A stretch of 59,571 bases of DNA from a virus. The notes beneath the pieces were generated by a model. The model saw nothing but the letters and a program-made list of their open reading frames with translations, made no database searches and had not been told where the DNA came from. The translations under genes and the position numbers were made by a program. Location: IMG/VR virus record IMGVR_UViG_3300009108_000010, positions 1 to 59,571 of that record; one strand, given 5' to 3'. Below, one piece after another: positions 25,912 to 33,534 of this stretch (position 1 is its first letter; every line of letters begins with the position of its first letter).

Positions 25912-27572
25912 TAAAATGGTATCTCCTCATCACCAGAATTATTATCATCTACTTCATAAGGATTAGAAATTTCTTTCATACGACCTGTCTCTCTATCATA
26001 AAATAAGTGTGTAGCTATACCTGTATCTCCTGTATATCTATTCTTTAATATGCGTATGGTAGTTGTATTTGCTAACACTTCATCTTCAGCTTGTTGGTCT
26101 CTCTCTAATGCTACAACACTATCAGATAGGTGAGCAATAGAAGCAGAACCACGAAGATGTGATAGAGAGACTTCCTTCCCATCCTCATGTCCTCTATCTC
26201 CTGTAGGTCTACGTAAGTGTGACACTAATAGTAATCCTATACCTGTTTGTTCTACTAATGAACGTAACTTAGTCATAAGAATATCAATAGATTTTCTTTC
26301 ATCATTATCTTCCTGACCTGATACAAGGATAGATAGATGGTCAAGGAATATCCATTTACAATCCAATGCCTGTGCCATGAACCTAACTCTTGAAAGTATT
26401 TCATCATTATTAATAGAACCAAAGTGGTCAAAAGCAAAGAACCTTCCTGTACCTACAGTATTATCAAACCATGTATCTAATTCTTCTTGACTATATTTCT
26501 TACGTACTTCATTAATATATAATCTAGCATTAGCATCTACTGACATGATATTAAAGGTAGTATTTTTTATACCTTCTTCCAATGCAAGTATACCTACATT
26601 ATCATTTGTATTCTTTAACATATGATACATCAACTCTCTCATAATAGAAGACTTACCCATACCTGCACCACTTGTAAAGGTAATTAACTCACCTGTACGC
26701 ATACCATAAGTCTTATCATTTAATTTAGTCCAAGGATAAAGACATGTCTCACAATACTCTTCTTCAAATAATGTACTCTTTAAATCTTTTAGATTAACTA
26801 TTCCTGCAGGTGTAAATGGTTGTGCATTCCACCATGCTCTAGTAAATTCTTCACGTTTATTTACTTGTAAATATTCATTCGCATCTTTGTGTTCCATATG
26901 CATAATCTTACACTTGTTAGGTGAAAATAATTGTGCAACCTTTTCACTTGCTTCTCTACCTTGCTTGTCCATATCAAATGATATAACTATCTGGTCAAAG
27001 CTATCAAGATATTCAAATGCTTTTTTACAATCACGTAATGCTGACCCTGCTCCTGTCTTAATAGAAACACATGCCCACTTGCTACCTAGTAATTCGTAAG
27101 CAGACATGGCATCTACTTCACCCTCAGTTATAGTTATATATTTACCATTAGGAGCAAAGATATTCTGACCAAACAATAATGCTTCAGTCATATTACCTTC
27201 AACCCACATATCTTTGGTAGAAACATTACGTACTTTATTTCCTATATTATTTCCACTCTCATCAAAGTATTTATAGATGTGATGGGTATTCATATTTCCA
27301 TTTACCTTCACATCTGTATTATATTTTTGTGCAGTTTCTTTAGATATACTACGTTCAGTTAATGCACCTAAAGTACCTACAGTTTTTATATTACTTTCTC
27401 TCTTCATAGGTATTATTGTTTCTGTTTGCATACTCTCTCCAAATCTAGTTTCACAGACAAAGCAAAAGCTATATCCCTCTGAATGGTTTACATTACCATC
27501 ACTAGAGCCACACTTAGGACAAGCACCTCTGTCTAACCATTTTTTATCCATGTTATTATTCCAATTCATCAA
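25911..27572 (-). CDS. Primase-helicase, T7 gp4-like, about 553 aa
   Basis: An N-terminal Zn finger (CPKCGSSDGN and FCFVCETRFG) is followed by a TOPRIM domain (ITEGEVDAMSAYELLG) and a RecA/DnaB-type helicase domain with Walker A TSGAGMGKSS and Walker B IFLDHL. The protein unwinds the fork and makes primers for the family A polymerase. Several Met codons occur within the first eight residues, so the exact start is uncertain. It overlaps the small gene upstream by 17 bp. Confidence 0.93.
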   Translation of the reverse strand: MMNWNNNMDKKWLDRGACPKCGSSDGNVNHSEGYSFCFVCETRFGESMQTETIIPMKRESNIKTVGTLGALTERSISKETAQKYNTDVKVNGNMNTHHIYKYFDESGNNIGNKVRNVSTKDMWVEGNMTEALLFGQNIFAPNGKYITITEGEVDAMSAYELLGSKWACVSIKTGAGSALRDCKKAFEYLDSFDQIVISFDMDKQGREASEKVAQLFSPNKCKIMHMEHKDANEYLQVNKREEFTRAWWNAQPFTPAGIVNLKDLKSTLFEEEYCETCLYPWTKLNDKTYGMRTGELITFTSGAGMGKSSIMRELMYHMLKNTNDNVGILALEEGIKNTTFNIMSVDANARLYINEVRKKYSQEELDTWFDNTVGTGRFFAFDHFGSINNDEILSRVRFMAQALDCKWIFLDHLSILVSGQEDNDERKSIDILMTKLRSLVEQTGIGLLLVSHLRRPTGDRGHEDGKEVSLSHLRGSASIAHLSDSVVALERDQQAEDEVLANTTTIRILKNRYTGDTGIATHLFYDRETGRMKEISNPYEVDDNNSGDEEIPF

Positions 27573-27741
27573 ATGAATTATCCCACAATTCTTCTACAAA
27601 GTCAAGCTTATCTTGCATAACTTCTTTAGTGTCTTGTTTAGCTAATGTTTTAGCTTCTTCTAAATCATATCCTTCTGTCAGATATTCTTTTAGAAACTCA
27701 CGATAAACTTGACTTTGCTCTCTCTTCAAATCTTCAATCAT
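27556..27741 (-). CDS. Small acidic helical protein, 61 aa
   Basis: The product is Glu/Lys-rich and fully helical in appearance (MIEDLKREQSQVYREFLKEY). Short genes of this type often precede the primase-helicase in marine phages, but the function is unknown. It overlaps the helicase gene. Confidence 0.6.
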   Translation of the reverse strand: MIEDLKREQSQVYREFLKEYLTEGYDLEEAKTLAKQDTKEVMQDKLDFVEELWDNSFDELE

Positions 27742-27743
27742 CT

Positions 27744-28190
27744 TTAGTCTACCTTACGTTTCCATGCTCTTGGGTCGTCAGAAAATACATGGTCACCCCA
27801 ATGATTAGGATAGTGGTCACCCTCTCTGTCTGCTTCAGCAGATATTTTAGGTGAGATACCATATAATTCTTTCATGTCATCTAGTAAATCTAAAAGGTTT
27901 TCTATTTCCCAGGCAGTCACATACTTAATGCCTGAGTCTCTATAACTTTGTAGAAAGTCATTACCTGCATTAAAAATATCAAGCAATCCTTTCTTTTGTT
28001 TATCATTTAAAGTCATCTCTACTTTAGGTGTTGTTGCTTTAGCCATGTTTTTACTCCTTTCATATGCTTTAGCTTCGTTTTCTATCCATTGGATAAAACT
28101 ATTTTTAGACATCTTTTTTTCCTTTCTTTTTTCTAAAAGTTTTCTTTGTGTACCATCAAAGTCAAACCAAAATCCTCTGGCATCACTCAT
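27744..28190 (-). CDS. Hypothetical protein, 148 aa, with nested in-frame starts
   Basis: The full frame starts at 28190 with GGAG 7 bp upstream. Two internal Met codons also have Shine-Dalgarno sequences: 28112 (AAGGA) and 28046 (AAGGAG, spacing 7). A 100-aa product starting MAKATTPKVEMTLNDKQKKG may therefore be made separately. The C-terminal part ends with GDHYPNHWGDHVFSDDPRAW, rich in His and Asp. No family is recognised. Confidence 0.6.
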   Translation of the reverse strand: MSDARGFWFDFDGTQRKLLEKRKEKKMSKNSFIQWIENEAKAYERSKNMAKATTPKVEMTLNDKQKKGLLDIFNAGNDFLQSYRDSGIKYVTAWEIENLLDLLDDMKELYGISPKISAEADREGDHYPNHWGDHVFSDDPRAWKRKVD

Positions 28191-28404
28191 CTTTTTTCTC
28201 CTCTATATGTGTAGCATCAGGATTTTCATTAGGCATAGCCCATCCTGATGGTGTTGTATAATGGTCATTATGTCCTGCTCTTTTTCTTTCTTCATGTAAT
28301 GCTTCTGTTAATTCTTTTATTCTTATGTAAGCATTTTGTAATTGTCCTTGTAAATCCTTTACATTTTTACGTAACAATTCTATTTCATTAAATCTTTTAA
28401 TCAT
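28183..28404 (-). CDS. Coiled-coil small protein, 73 aa
   Basis: The N-terminal 45 residues form a heptad-like coiled coil (MIKRFNEIELLRKNVKDLQG); the tail is polar with HNDHYTTPSGW. The start shares ATGA with the stop of the upstream gene. The role is unknown. Confidence 0.6.
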   Translation of the reverse strand: MIKRFNEIELLRKNVKDLQGQLQNAYIRIKELTEALHEERKRAGHNDHYTTPSGWAMPNENPDATHIEEKKDE

Positions 28405-28532
28405 CTTCCTTGTCCTCTATATTTTTTCCATGTTCTACGTTTATGTTTATTTAATGGTCTGCTCAAAGGTGAACGACCAATAGTAGTTTTCTTTCTGACG
28501 TGTTCGTTTCTGTAAACAAAATTAATTCTCAT
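28401..28532 (-). CDS. Small very basic protein, 43 aa
   Basis: The product starts MRINFVYRNEHVRKKTTIGR and ends with a KHKRRTWKKYRGQGR tail, so it is strongly positively charged and may bind nucleic acid. The frame is bounded by overlaps with both neighbours (the stop shares ATGA with the 28404 start). Small proteins with this pattern recur in marine phage early operons. Confidence 0.6.
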   Translation of the reverse strand: MRINFVYRNEHVRKKTTIGRSPLSRPLNKHKRRTWKKYRGQGR

Positions 28533-29016
28533 CATAATCCTTTAAATAAAATAAATGTGTACCTATTTTATTAATAAAATAAAATTTATTTGCCCATTTA
28601 GGACGTACATAAACTGCATGATAATGTGTAGCACCTAATGTATCATGTAGTTCTACACCATTCAAAGCAAAATCAGCTATTGTATATGCATCTGCTTTAG
28701 CTTTTATATTTAACATACGTTCATGTTTTCCATCACAATAATAAGAAAAAGCACATCTGTTTCTTACTATATTATTCTTCCAATATACACCATCATGCAC
28801 AACTTTGCAAATAGTATTTGGAAAATCATCTCTTCTTAATCTTTCAAGTATTACATTAGCTACTGCTAATTTACCTTCAAAACTTTCTGACCTTGCTTCA
28901 TAATAAACTGCTTCAGCTAAACAATCTCTCCCATCATCAGCCATTACACTTATTGTCCAAACATATAACATGAGGATAAATATAAAAAAATAAATACTTC
29001 CTATTATATATCTCAT
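28522..29016 (-). CDS. Cell-wall hydrolase, SleB/CwlJ family (endolysin), 164 aa
   Basis: After an N-terminal hydrophobic segment (about residues 3-25) that can act as signal or signal-anchor, the Hydrolase_2 domain is clear: CLAEAVYYEARSES with its catalytic Glu, GKLAVANVILERL, FPNTICKVV, and a C-terminal GATHYHAVYV. It should cut peptidoglycan glycan strands for lysis. The anchor suggests export by the host Sec system, SAR-endolysin style. It lies in the leftward early/middle operon rather than next to the holin candidates in the late region. Confidence 0.85.
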   Translation of the reverse strand: MRYIIGSIYFFIFILMLYVWTISVMADDGRDCLAEAVYYEARSESFEGKLAVANVILERLRRDDFPNTICKVVHDGVYWKNNIVRNRCAFSYYCDGKHERMLNIKAKADAYTIADFALNGVELHDTLGATHYHAVYVRPKWANKFYFINKIGTHLFYLKDYDEN

Positions 29017-29291
29017 TTCTTAATAACTTTCCATTTAGTTTTTAATTCCTGTCTATATCCAAAGAAATCACTACACCAATCTCCATGTCGTAGATAATGA
29101 TTAATCATTCTTATATATCCTTCAACATTTGCTTTCTCTGCTATAGCTCCCTTTTCTTTTTCTCTAACTCTACGTTTAAGTGAAGGTAAAAGTTTCTTAT
29201 TATATTCCAACCATTCTAATACAGTTCTTACATTGAACGTGGCATCTTCTCCTAATTTTAATACACTCTCATGTATCTGTGATTTATGCAT
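29013..29291 (-). CDS. Hypothetical protein, 92 aa
   Basis: A charged helical protein (LKRRVREKEKGAIAEKANVE in the centre) with a C-terminal HGDWCSDFFGY segment. Its stop overlaps the SleB gene start (ATGA). It is preceded by AAAGGAG and by the structured leader at 29315-29391, so expression may be controlled through that RNA. The family is not recognised. Confidence 0.6.
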   Translation of the reverse strand: MHKSQIHESVLKLGEDATFNVRTVLEWLEYNKKLLPSLKRRVREKEKGAIAEKANVEGYIRMINHYLRHGDWCSDFFGYRQELKTKWKVIKK

Positions 29292-29314
29292 TATTTTTCT
29301 CCTTTAAATTAATT

Positions 29315-29391
29315 TGTGGGCGAGAACTTGGTCTGCATTTCGTTGAGTTCTCATTAAGTGAATTGCCCTAGGATAACCTATCACACCCACA
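29315..29391 (-). promoter_or_regulatory. Structured leader RNA candidate upstream of the 29291 gene
   Basis: TGTGGG and CCCACA at the two ends can form a 6-bp closing stem. Inside are a 7-bp hairpin GAGAACT/AGTTCTC with a 17-base loop and a short hairpin TAGG/CCTA with a TTAT loop. The whole 77-nt block is clearly more GC-rich than its surroundings, holds no gene, and ends about 20 bp before an AAAGGAG Shine-Dalgarno. A three-way-junction cis-regulatory RNA is inferred from the pairing only. A tRNA was considered and rejected. Confidence 0.4.
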
Positions 29392-29393
29392 CT

Positions 29394-29585
29394 CTATTGT
29401 ACTCTCATTATTAATAAACCATCATCTTCAAATGGCTCTACATTAACACCTGTTTTTACATATAATTTGGAGATGTATGCTCTAGCTTCTGCTTCTGTTT
29501 TAAAAATTATAGTTTCTCCATTAAAATGTGTTAGCTGTTCTATGATAACATCTTCATCTTTTGTTGGATAACCTATTATAAACAT
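29394..29585 (-). CDS. Hypothetical protein, 63 aa
   Basis: The ATG at 29585 has GGAG 8 bp upstream. A longer in-frame start at 29660 would lie inside the proposed promoter, so it was not chosen. The product has alternating beta-like segments (HFNGETIIFKTEAEARAYIS) and ends DDGLLIMRVQ. No motif is recognised. Confidence 0.55.
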   Translation of the reverse strand: MFIIGYPTKDEDVIIEQLTHFNGETIIFKTEAEARAYISKLYVKTGVNVEPFEDDGLLIMRVQ

Positions 29586-29637
29586 TATACTACTCCAAAC
29601 GTACCTAAAAACATCATAACTATAATATATAATACCC

Positions 29638-29667
29638 ATAGTAACACAATATACTTGCATAAGTCAA
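29638..29667 (-). promoter_or_regulatory. Possible sigma70-like promoter
   Basis: On the minus strand TTGACT and TACTAT are separated by 18 bp, between the gene at 29688 and the gene at 29394. The -10 box is weaker than in other promoters of the window. It could drive the leader RNA, the hypothetical gene and the SleB hydrolase. Confidence 0.4.
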
Positions 29668-29687
29668 ATAGTTTTTTTATTATTATA

Positions 29688-29966
29688 TTAATCACTCTTA
29701 ACCTCTTGATTTATATAGTGTCTTTTCAAACAAGCCCTTACAAAATCATAGTGTTGTCTATATATCTTCTGTGCTTTAGGTAATCTCTTTCCATCTCCCA
29801 TGATGTCATGCAGGTCATGGTAACTCCATTGCATAGTAGACCTACGAAACATTTCTTCTGCTATTTCTCTAACAAAACTTTTATAAACTTCTCTGTCTAT
29901 GGTAACTTGTTTTTCTTTTGTTGGTTTAATTATATTACTTTCTCCAAACATCATATCATCAGTCAT
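29688..29966 (-). CDS. Hypothetical protein, 92 aa
   Basis: A mainly helical protein with an EMFRRSTMQWSYHDLHDIMG segment and a basic C-terminal third (QKIYRQHYDFVRACLKRHY). It sits 2 bp after the ssDNA-binding/GIY-YIG gene in the same operon. The function is unknown. Confidence 0.6.
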   Translation of the reverse strand: MTDDMMFGESNIIKPTKEKQVTIDREVYKSFVREIAEEMFRRSTMQWSYHDLHDIMGDGKRLPKAQKIYRQHYDFVRACLKRHYINQEVKSD

Positions 29967-29968
29967 CT

Positions 29969-30811
29969 TTATTCTCCAAGTTGTTCTTCTAAATGTGTAG
30001 CTTTAACACTTTGTATAGCACTTGAAAATAATTCTTTAGCTTCTGCAACAGAAACATTATGCCACTCTAACGAAGTTGTATTAGTAGAACTAACTTTTTC
30101 TTTTCGTTTCTTTTTCTTAATAAACTTATTAAAATGTTTGTGTACTTCATGCTCATTAAAGTGTAACTTATCTGTTATGTGATAATCTATAACTTTACAT
30201 TCAGTAGGATTACATGCATTAAAACCTGCTATACGAGATTTAAGTCCAGTAGTCATACCTATTTTAACCCAATCTTTCCAAGACTCATTTGTTATACAAT
30301 AAATATAACCAAATTCACCTCTCTTTATTTTAAAACTATTTTCTTCAGTCATTTCTTTCTCCTTTTTTGTTTTAGTTTTATCTTCAGGAACTACTTCAAA
30401 AGCTTCATCTTCATTATCACAATTATAAGGTACTAAATTTATTACTTGAACTGCGTGTAAATCTGCTGAAACTCCTTTATGCTCTTTAAATTCCCATTCA
30501 TAAGTAGAATATAATACATTAACCAATGAACCATTACCAACTCTAGTTGTAGACATATCATTCTTTTGAGCATCAATAATTTTTGGTGGTTTATTTTTAT
30601 CACCATCTGCACGCCTAACTTTTCTTTTAATGATAACAAAATCACCTCTATCATCACCTCTATTCTTAACAGTTAATCCATTCTCTTCAGCTCTTTTTTT
30701 ATTTTTTTTATTAAGATTACCAACATCTATAGACCATACTCCATCTGTATCAAATGTAGTATTTGGAGTAATGATTGAAGCCCAATATGCTTTACCTTGT
30801 ATAGTACTCAT
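29969..30811 (-). CDS. ssDNA-binding protein paralogue fused to a GIY-YIG (T5orf172-like) nuclease domain, 280 aa
   Basis: Residues 1-145 repeat the ssDNA-binding protein at 22434-22913 (start MSTIQGKAYWASIITPNTTF; GDDRGDFVIIKRKVRRADGD; VNVLYSTYEWEFKE). After a Lys-rich linker, residues 163-240 form a GIY-YIG domain of the T5orf172/MUG113 type (GYIYCITNESWKDWVKIGMT, then SRIAGFNACNP, then NEHEVHKHF). At the junction Met154 has AAGGAG 6 bp upstream, so the nuclease can also be made alone. This looks like a duplicated gene joined to a nuclease by loss of its stop codon. The acidic C-tail needed by gp2.5-type proteins is missing in the fusion. Confidence 0.8.
   Translation of the reverse strand: MSTIQGKAYWASIITPNTTFDTDGVWSIDVGNLNKKNKKRAEENGLTVKNRGDDRGDFVIIKRKVRRADGDKNKPPKIIDAQKNDMSTTRVGNGSLVNVLYSTYEWEFKEHKGVSADLHAVQVINLVPYNCDNEDEAFEVVPEDKTKTKKEKEMTEENSFKIKRGEFGYIYCITNESWKDWVKIGMTTGLKSRIAGFNACNPTECKVIDYHITDKLHFNEHEVHKHFNKFIKKKKRKEKVSSTNTTSLEWHNVSVAEAKELFSSAIQSVKATHLEEQLGE
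30350..30364 (-). promoter_or_regulatory. Internal ribosome binding site for a separate GIY-YIG product
   Basis: AAGGAG (30359-30364, minus strand) lies 6 bp before an in-frame ATG at 30352. Translation from here would give a 127-aa GIY-YIG protein starting MTEENSFKIKRGEFGYIYC. This is one of the strongest Shine-Dalgarno sequences in the region although it lies inside an open gene. Confidence 0.6.
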
Positions 30812-30996
30812 GCTAATTCATTCTCCTCAATTTTATAATCTTCTATAGCTTGGTTTATAGCAGTAATTTTTTTTCTATCATCAGGAAAATAAAATCCTTT
30901 AACATTTCTAGGATATTTTTTACCATTTATTTTAATTGTAAATGCTCGTGGTATACCATCTATATCTTTAGCTACTCTTGAAATTTTAATTCTCAT
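30808..30996 (-). CDS. Small basic protein, 62 aa
   Basis: The product is Lys/Ile-rich and short (MRIKISRVAKDIDGIPRAF, then KINGKKYPRNVKGFYFPDD). Its stop overlaps the start of the ssDNA-binding fusion gene and its start overlaps the upstream stop (ATGA). No function is recognised. Confidence 0.6.
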   Translation of the reverse strand: MRIKISRVAKDIDGIPRAFTIKINGKKYPRNVKGFYFPDDRKKITAINQAIEDYKIEENELA

Positions 30997-31271
30997 TTAT
31001 ATACCACTCCAAACTTATCTAACACATCTAATTCTTTTGGTGTTATATCTTTTACAGAATATACTTGTATATATGTATCCCAATCTCTTGAAAAATATTT
31101 ATTTGTTCCTTCTTCTTGTTCAACTTCTCCACCATAAACTTCCTCTATCAGTACCTTATCTTTAATAACTCCCACATCATAATCAGATTGAGTACCCATA
31201 GAGAACCAAGAGTACTCATGGTATTCATGCTCTCCATCTTGGATTTTATATGTTACTAGGAACATCTTCAT
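30993..31271 (-). CDS. Hypothetical acidic protein, 92 aa
   Basis: The product opens MKMFLVTYKIQDGEHEYHEY and is rich in Glu, Asp and Tyr. It looks like a small alpha/beta protein. It overlaps the next small gene by 26 bp. No family is recognised. Confidence 0.6.
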   Translation of the reverse strand: MKMFLVTYKIQDGEHEYHEYSWFSMGTQSDYDVGVIKDKVLIEEVYGGEVEQEEGTNKYFSRDWDTYIQVYSVKDITPKELDVLDKFGVVYK

Positions 31272-31398
31272 TCTCCTCTATTTCTACATCAGAAATATCT
31301 CCATAGTCATCAAGATTTTCATAGATTTCTGTTGCTTCTTCTTTACTATCTGCTTCAATTAAAACAGTATGCTTTGTTGTAAATATATATTCATTCAT
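31246..31398 (-). CDS. Small acidic protein, 50 aa
   Basis: The ATG at 31398 touches the stop of the glycosyltransferase-methyltransferase gene and has AAGGAG 8 bp upstream. The product starts MNEYIFTTKHTVLIEADSKE and becomes strongly acidic. It is probably an early accessory peptide with unknown target. Confidence 0.55.
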   Translation of the reverse strand: MNEYIFTTKHTVLIEADSKEEATEIYENLDDYGDISDVEIEENEDVPSNI

Positions 31399-32747
31399 TA
31401 TACATTCTCCTTATTATGTAAGAGTTGTTTCCATTGAGTTACTAAAGCTAGTCCAATAACTCCCCCACTCATTACAGGGTCTCTTGTCTTTAAAACTTTC
31501 TTTGGTAATGTAATTTCTTCAAAGAGTTTATTAACTCCACAATGTTCTTCACTTGGTTTCTTTCCATTATCATCCTCTAAAAAGAAATCATCAAGAACAA
31601 TTTGAGGATTATGTTTTAACATTTCAAAATCATGTTTAACTGTTTCATATGAATGTCCACCATCAATAAAGACAAAATCAGCATCCATTTTTTCTTTTAG
31701 TGTATCCTTTGTATCTCCTTCATGAAGAACATATTCAAATGTTTTTCCTAGTTTTTTCTTTTCTCTTGCATACTTATCTAATCTATCTTGTATTTCTTTT
31801 AAAGTATGGTGCGTCTTTGTATTAAATTCTTTTTTATCTAGTTCATTATTAGCTAGTCCAAATAAATCATATCCAATATATTGCACTACATCTGTATGTT
31901 TAAATGATGCATCTGCCATTTTGATAGCACGACCACCATTCCAAGTACCAGTTTCTATTATTTTATTAGCTTTATATTTTTCTATCATATCATAAAGAAA
32001 TGTATATCTACTAGCATTTATATCTTTAAATCCTTTGAAATGTTGTAGATAATTATTTAAAGAAGATTGATTAAATACATCTAATCCTCTTACACTTGGC
32101 GTAAGATTATGGGCTACTAATCCATGAGCCATATGAATTTTGAGAAGACGTTCAAATATAAAACCATCATGCCATTCTCTATATGCAATAGTTTCACCCA
32201 TGTTATAACAACCACGCATATCTTCTAAAAATTCTTGTGCCATCACAGAAAGTAAATTAAATCCTACGAAAGAAGTTTCGCTATAATCTATTGCAGTTCT
32301 ACCTAAATGAAGTATATCTATTTCTTTTTTACATAACTCATTAAGAAATTTTTTTGGTACTGGTTTATGAGTAACTGTATCAGCATCTAACCATATCAAC
32401 CATTTACTACTACTCATTCTAGCTGTTTCAGTCATAGCATAAACTTTATGACACCATTTAATAGCATCTCTTCTCCAATCATATTCAACTGTGCCACCAA
32501 GAGTACCATCATATCTAGCCATATTTTTTCTATAATTAATCATATCCTTTACATCATTTAAATTTTTATAAATAATGTTAGAAGCTCGTGGAATATCAGC
32601 AGGTAGTTTACAATCATGATACCATGCTTCTAGTTCTACATCTTTATTCCAAAACTTTTTAAAACTTTTAAGCATATCTTTTGCATAAAGTTTATATCCC
32701 TCTTCATTAAAGGAAGTAATAAGTACATAATGATTATCTTTATTCAT
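31398..32747 (-). CDS. Glycosyltransferase / methyltransferase two-domain protein, 449 aa
   Basis: Residues 1-240 are a glycosyltransferase-like domain with the WLIWLDADT DxD motif. Residues 265-440 are a class I methyltransferase-like domain (KIIETGTWNGGRAIKMA; FVFIDGGHSYETVKHDFEML), resembling the Methyltransf_24 family. The acidic and His residues are intact here, unlike in the 782-aa paralogue at 13996-16344. GAGGAG lies 10 bp before the ATG at 32747; the in-frame ATG at 32765 has no Shine-Dalgarno. The protein may modify host surface glycan or a nucleotide-linked sugar early in infection. Confidence 0.78.
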   Translation of the reverse strand: MNKDNHYVLITSFNEEGYKLYAKDMLKSFKKFWNKDVELEAWYHDCKLPADIPRASNIIYKNLNDVKDMINYRKNMARYDGTLGGTVEYDWRRDAIKWCHKVYAMTETARMSSSKWLIWLDADTVTHKPVPKKFLNELCKKEIDILHLGRTAIDYSETSFVGFNLLSVMAQEFLEDMRGCYNMGETIAYREWHDGFIFERLLKIHMAHGLVAHNLTPSVRGLDVFNQSSLNNYLQHFKGFKDINASRYTFLYDMIEKYKANKIIETGTWNGGRAIKMADASFKHTDVVQYIGYDLFGLANNELDKKEFNTKTHHTLKEIQDRLDKYAREKKKLGKTFEYVLHEGDTKDTLKEKMDADFVFIDGGHSYETVKHDFEMLKHNPQIVLDDFFLEDDNGKKPSEEHCGVNKLFEEITLPKKVLKTRDPVMSGGVIGLALVTQWKQLLHNKENV

Positions 32748-32895
32748 CTGTACAACACTCCTCATCTAATTTATCTTCATAAAATTGAACAGTAGCTACA
32801 ACACCTCTTGTTGCACTTGTTACAACTTGAAAATCAACATCATAAAATTCATTATCAAGTCTATTTAATAGTTCATGTTCTGTTAGTTTATCCAT
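32740..32895 (-). CDS. Small acidic protein, 51 aa
   Basis: GGAGG lies 9 bp before the ATG at 32895, and the end overlaps the glycosyltransferase gene start by 8 bp. The product starts MDKLTEHELLNRLDNEFYDV and ends with a CC pair. No family is recognised. Confidence 0.55.
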   Translation of the reverse strand: MDKLTEHELLNRLDNEFYDVDFQVVTSATRGVVATVQFYEDKLDEECCTDE

Positions 32896-33172
32896 CTTTA
32901 ATATCCTCCTCTATTGAATTAACTAATACTCTAACATTATCTACATGGTTTTTTATTCTAGATAATTGTCCTTCTATTATATCTTTATCCTTTGTAGAAG
33001 TATTGTTAGTCTTGGATAAAGCTCTGATAACATGAATTAAATCCATGTCTAATATGTCACGTTCTTTACCTTCTGAACTTGAATAGTATTTAAAATCATA
33101 TTCATGTATATCAATAGGTGTATTCTTTTTCTCTATAACTTCTTGTAGTTCTATTAAATCTCTAATCTTCAT
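32888..33172 (-). CDS. Hypothetical protein, 94 aa
   Basis: A charged helical protein (MKIRDLIELQEVIEKKNTPI, then DIIEGQLSRIKNHVDNVRVL). It belongs to the cluster of short leftward genes next to the control region, which are expected to be expressed first. The function is unknown. Confidence 0.6.
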   Translation of the reverse strand: MKIRDLIELQEVIEKKNTPIDIHEYDFKYYSSSEGKERDILDMDLIHVIRALSKTNNTSTKDKDIIEGQLSRIKNHVDNVRVLVNSIEEDIKDG

Positions 33173-33296
33173 TGTCTATATCCTCTCTTATTTTATTAAA
33201 TGATTTATCAATTAATTCTCCATCTTCGCTAGGATTATCATCAAGATAATTTACTAATGCCCAACGAATATTTTCTAGTGCTTGTTCTTTAGTCAT
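33162..33296 (-). CDS. Small acidic protein, 44 aa
   Basis: The ATG at 33296 lies inside the end of the gene upstream, after GAAGGAG. The product starts MTKEQALENIRWALVNYLDD and is acidic. It overlaps the next gene by 11 bp. No motif is recognised. Confidence 0.55.
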   Translation of the reverse strand: MTKEQALENIRWALVNYLDDNPSEDGELIDKSFNKIREDIDNED

Positions 33297-33480
33297 AAAC
33301 TTCTCCTTCACTATAATGTTGATTGTCTAAATCTCTAGACATTTCTTTATCATATTCCTTTATGAAAGTATTTATTTTTTCTATAGGAATTTCTTTTATA
33401 TTAGTCGTATCAAAAGCACCTTGTATAATACTCTCAATAGATGTATCAATTTCTGTATGTGTTTTATATTTTTTTATCAT
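33289..33480 (-). CDS. Small hypothetical protein, 63 aa
   Basis: The second in-frame ATG (33480) is chosen because GGAG lies 6 bp upstream; the first ATG at 33492 overlaps that Shine-Dalgarno. The product starts MIKKYKTHTEIDTSIESIIQ. It is the first gene after the promoter at 33504-33531. Confidence 0.55.
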   Translation of the reverse strand: MIKKYKTHTEIDTSIESIIQGAFDTTNIKEIPIEKINTFIKEYDKEMSRDLDNQHYSEGEVYD

Positions 33481-33503
33481 GTTATTCTCCATAAATTATA
33501 TAT

Positions 33504-33531
33504 ATTATACTCATATAAATTTTAATGTCAA
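33504..33531 (-). promoter_or_regulatory. Sigma70-like promoter within the early cluster
   Basis: On the minus strand TTGACA and a perfect TATAAT are separated by 16 bp, about 15 bp before the next gene's Shine-Dalgarno. It gives a second entry point into the early operon. Confidence 0.7.
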
Positions 33532-33534
33532 GTA

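Noticed and set aside
29315-29391. tRNA gene of 77 bases
   Set aside because: The ends pair like an acceptor stem, but there is no TTCGA-type T loop, the internal hairpin has 7 bp and a 17-base loop, and no anticodon arm fits.
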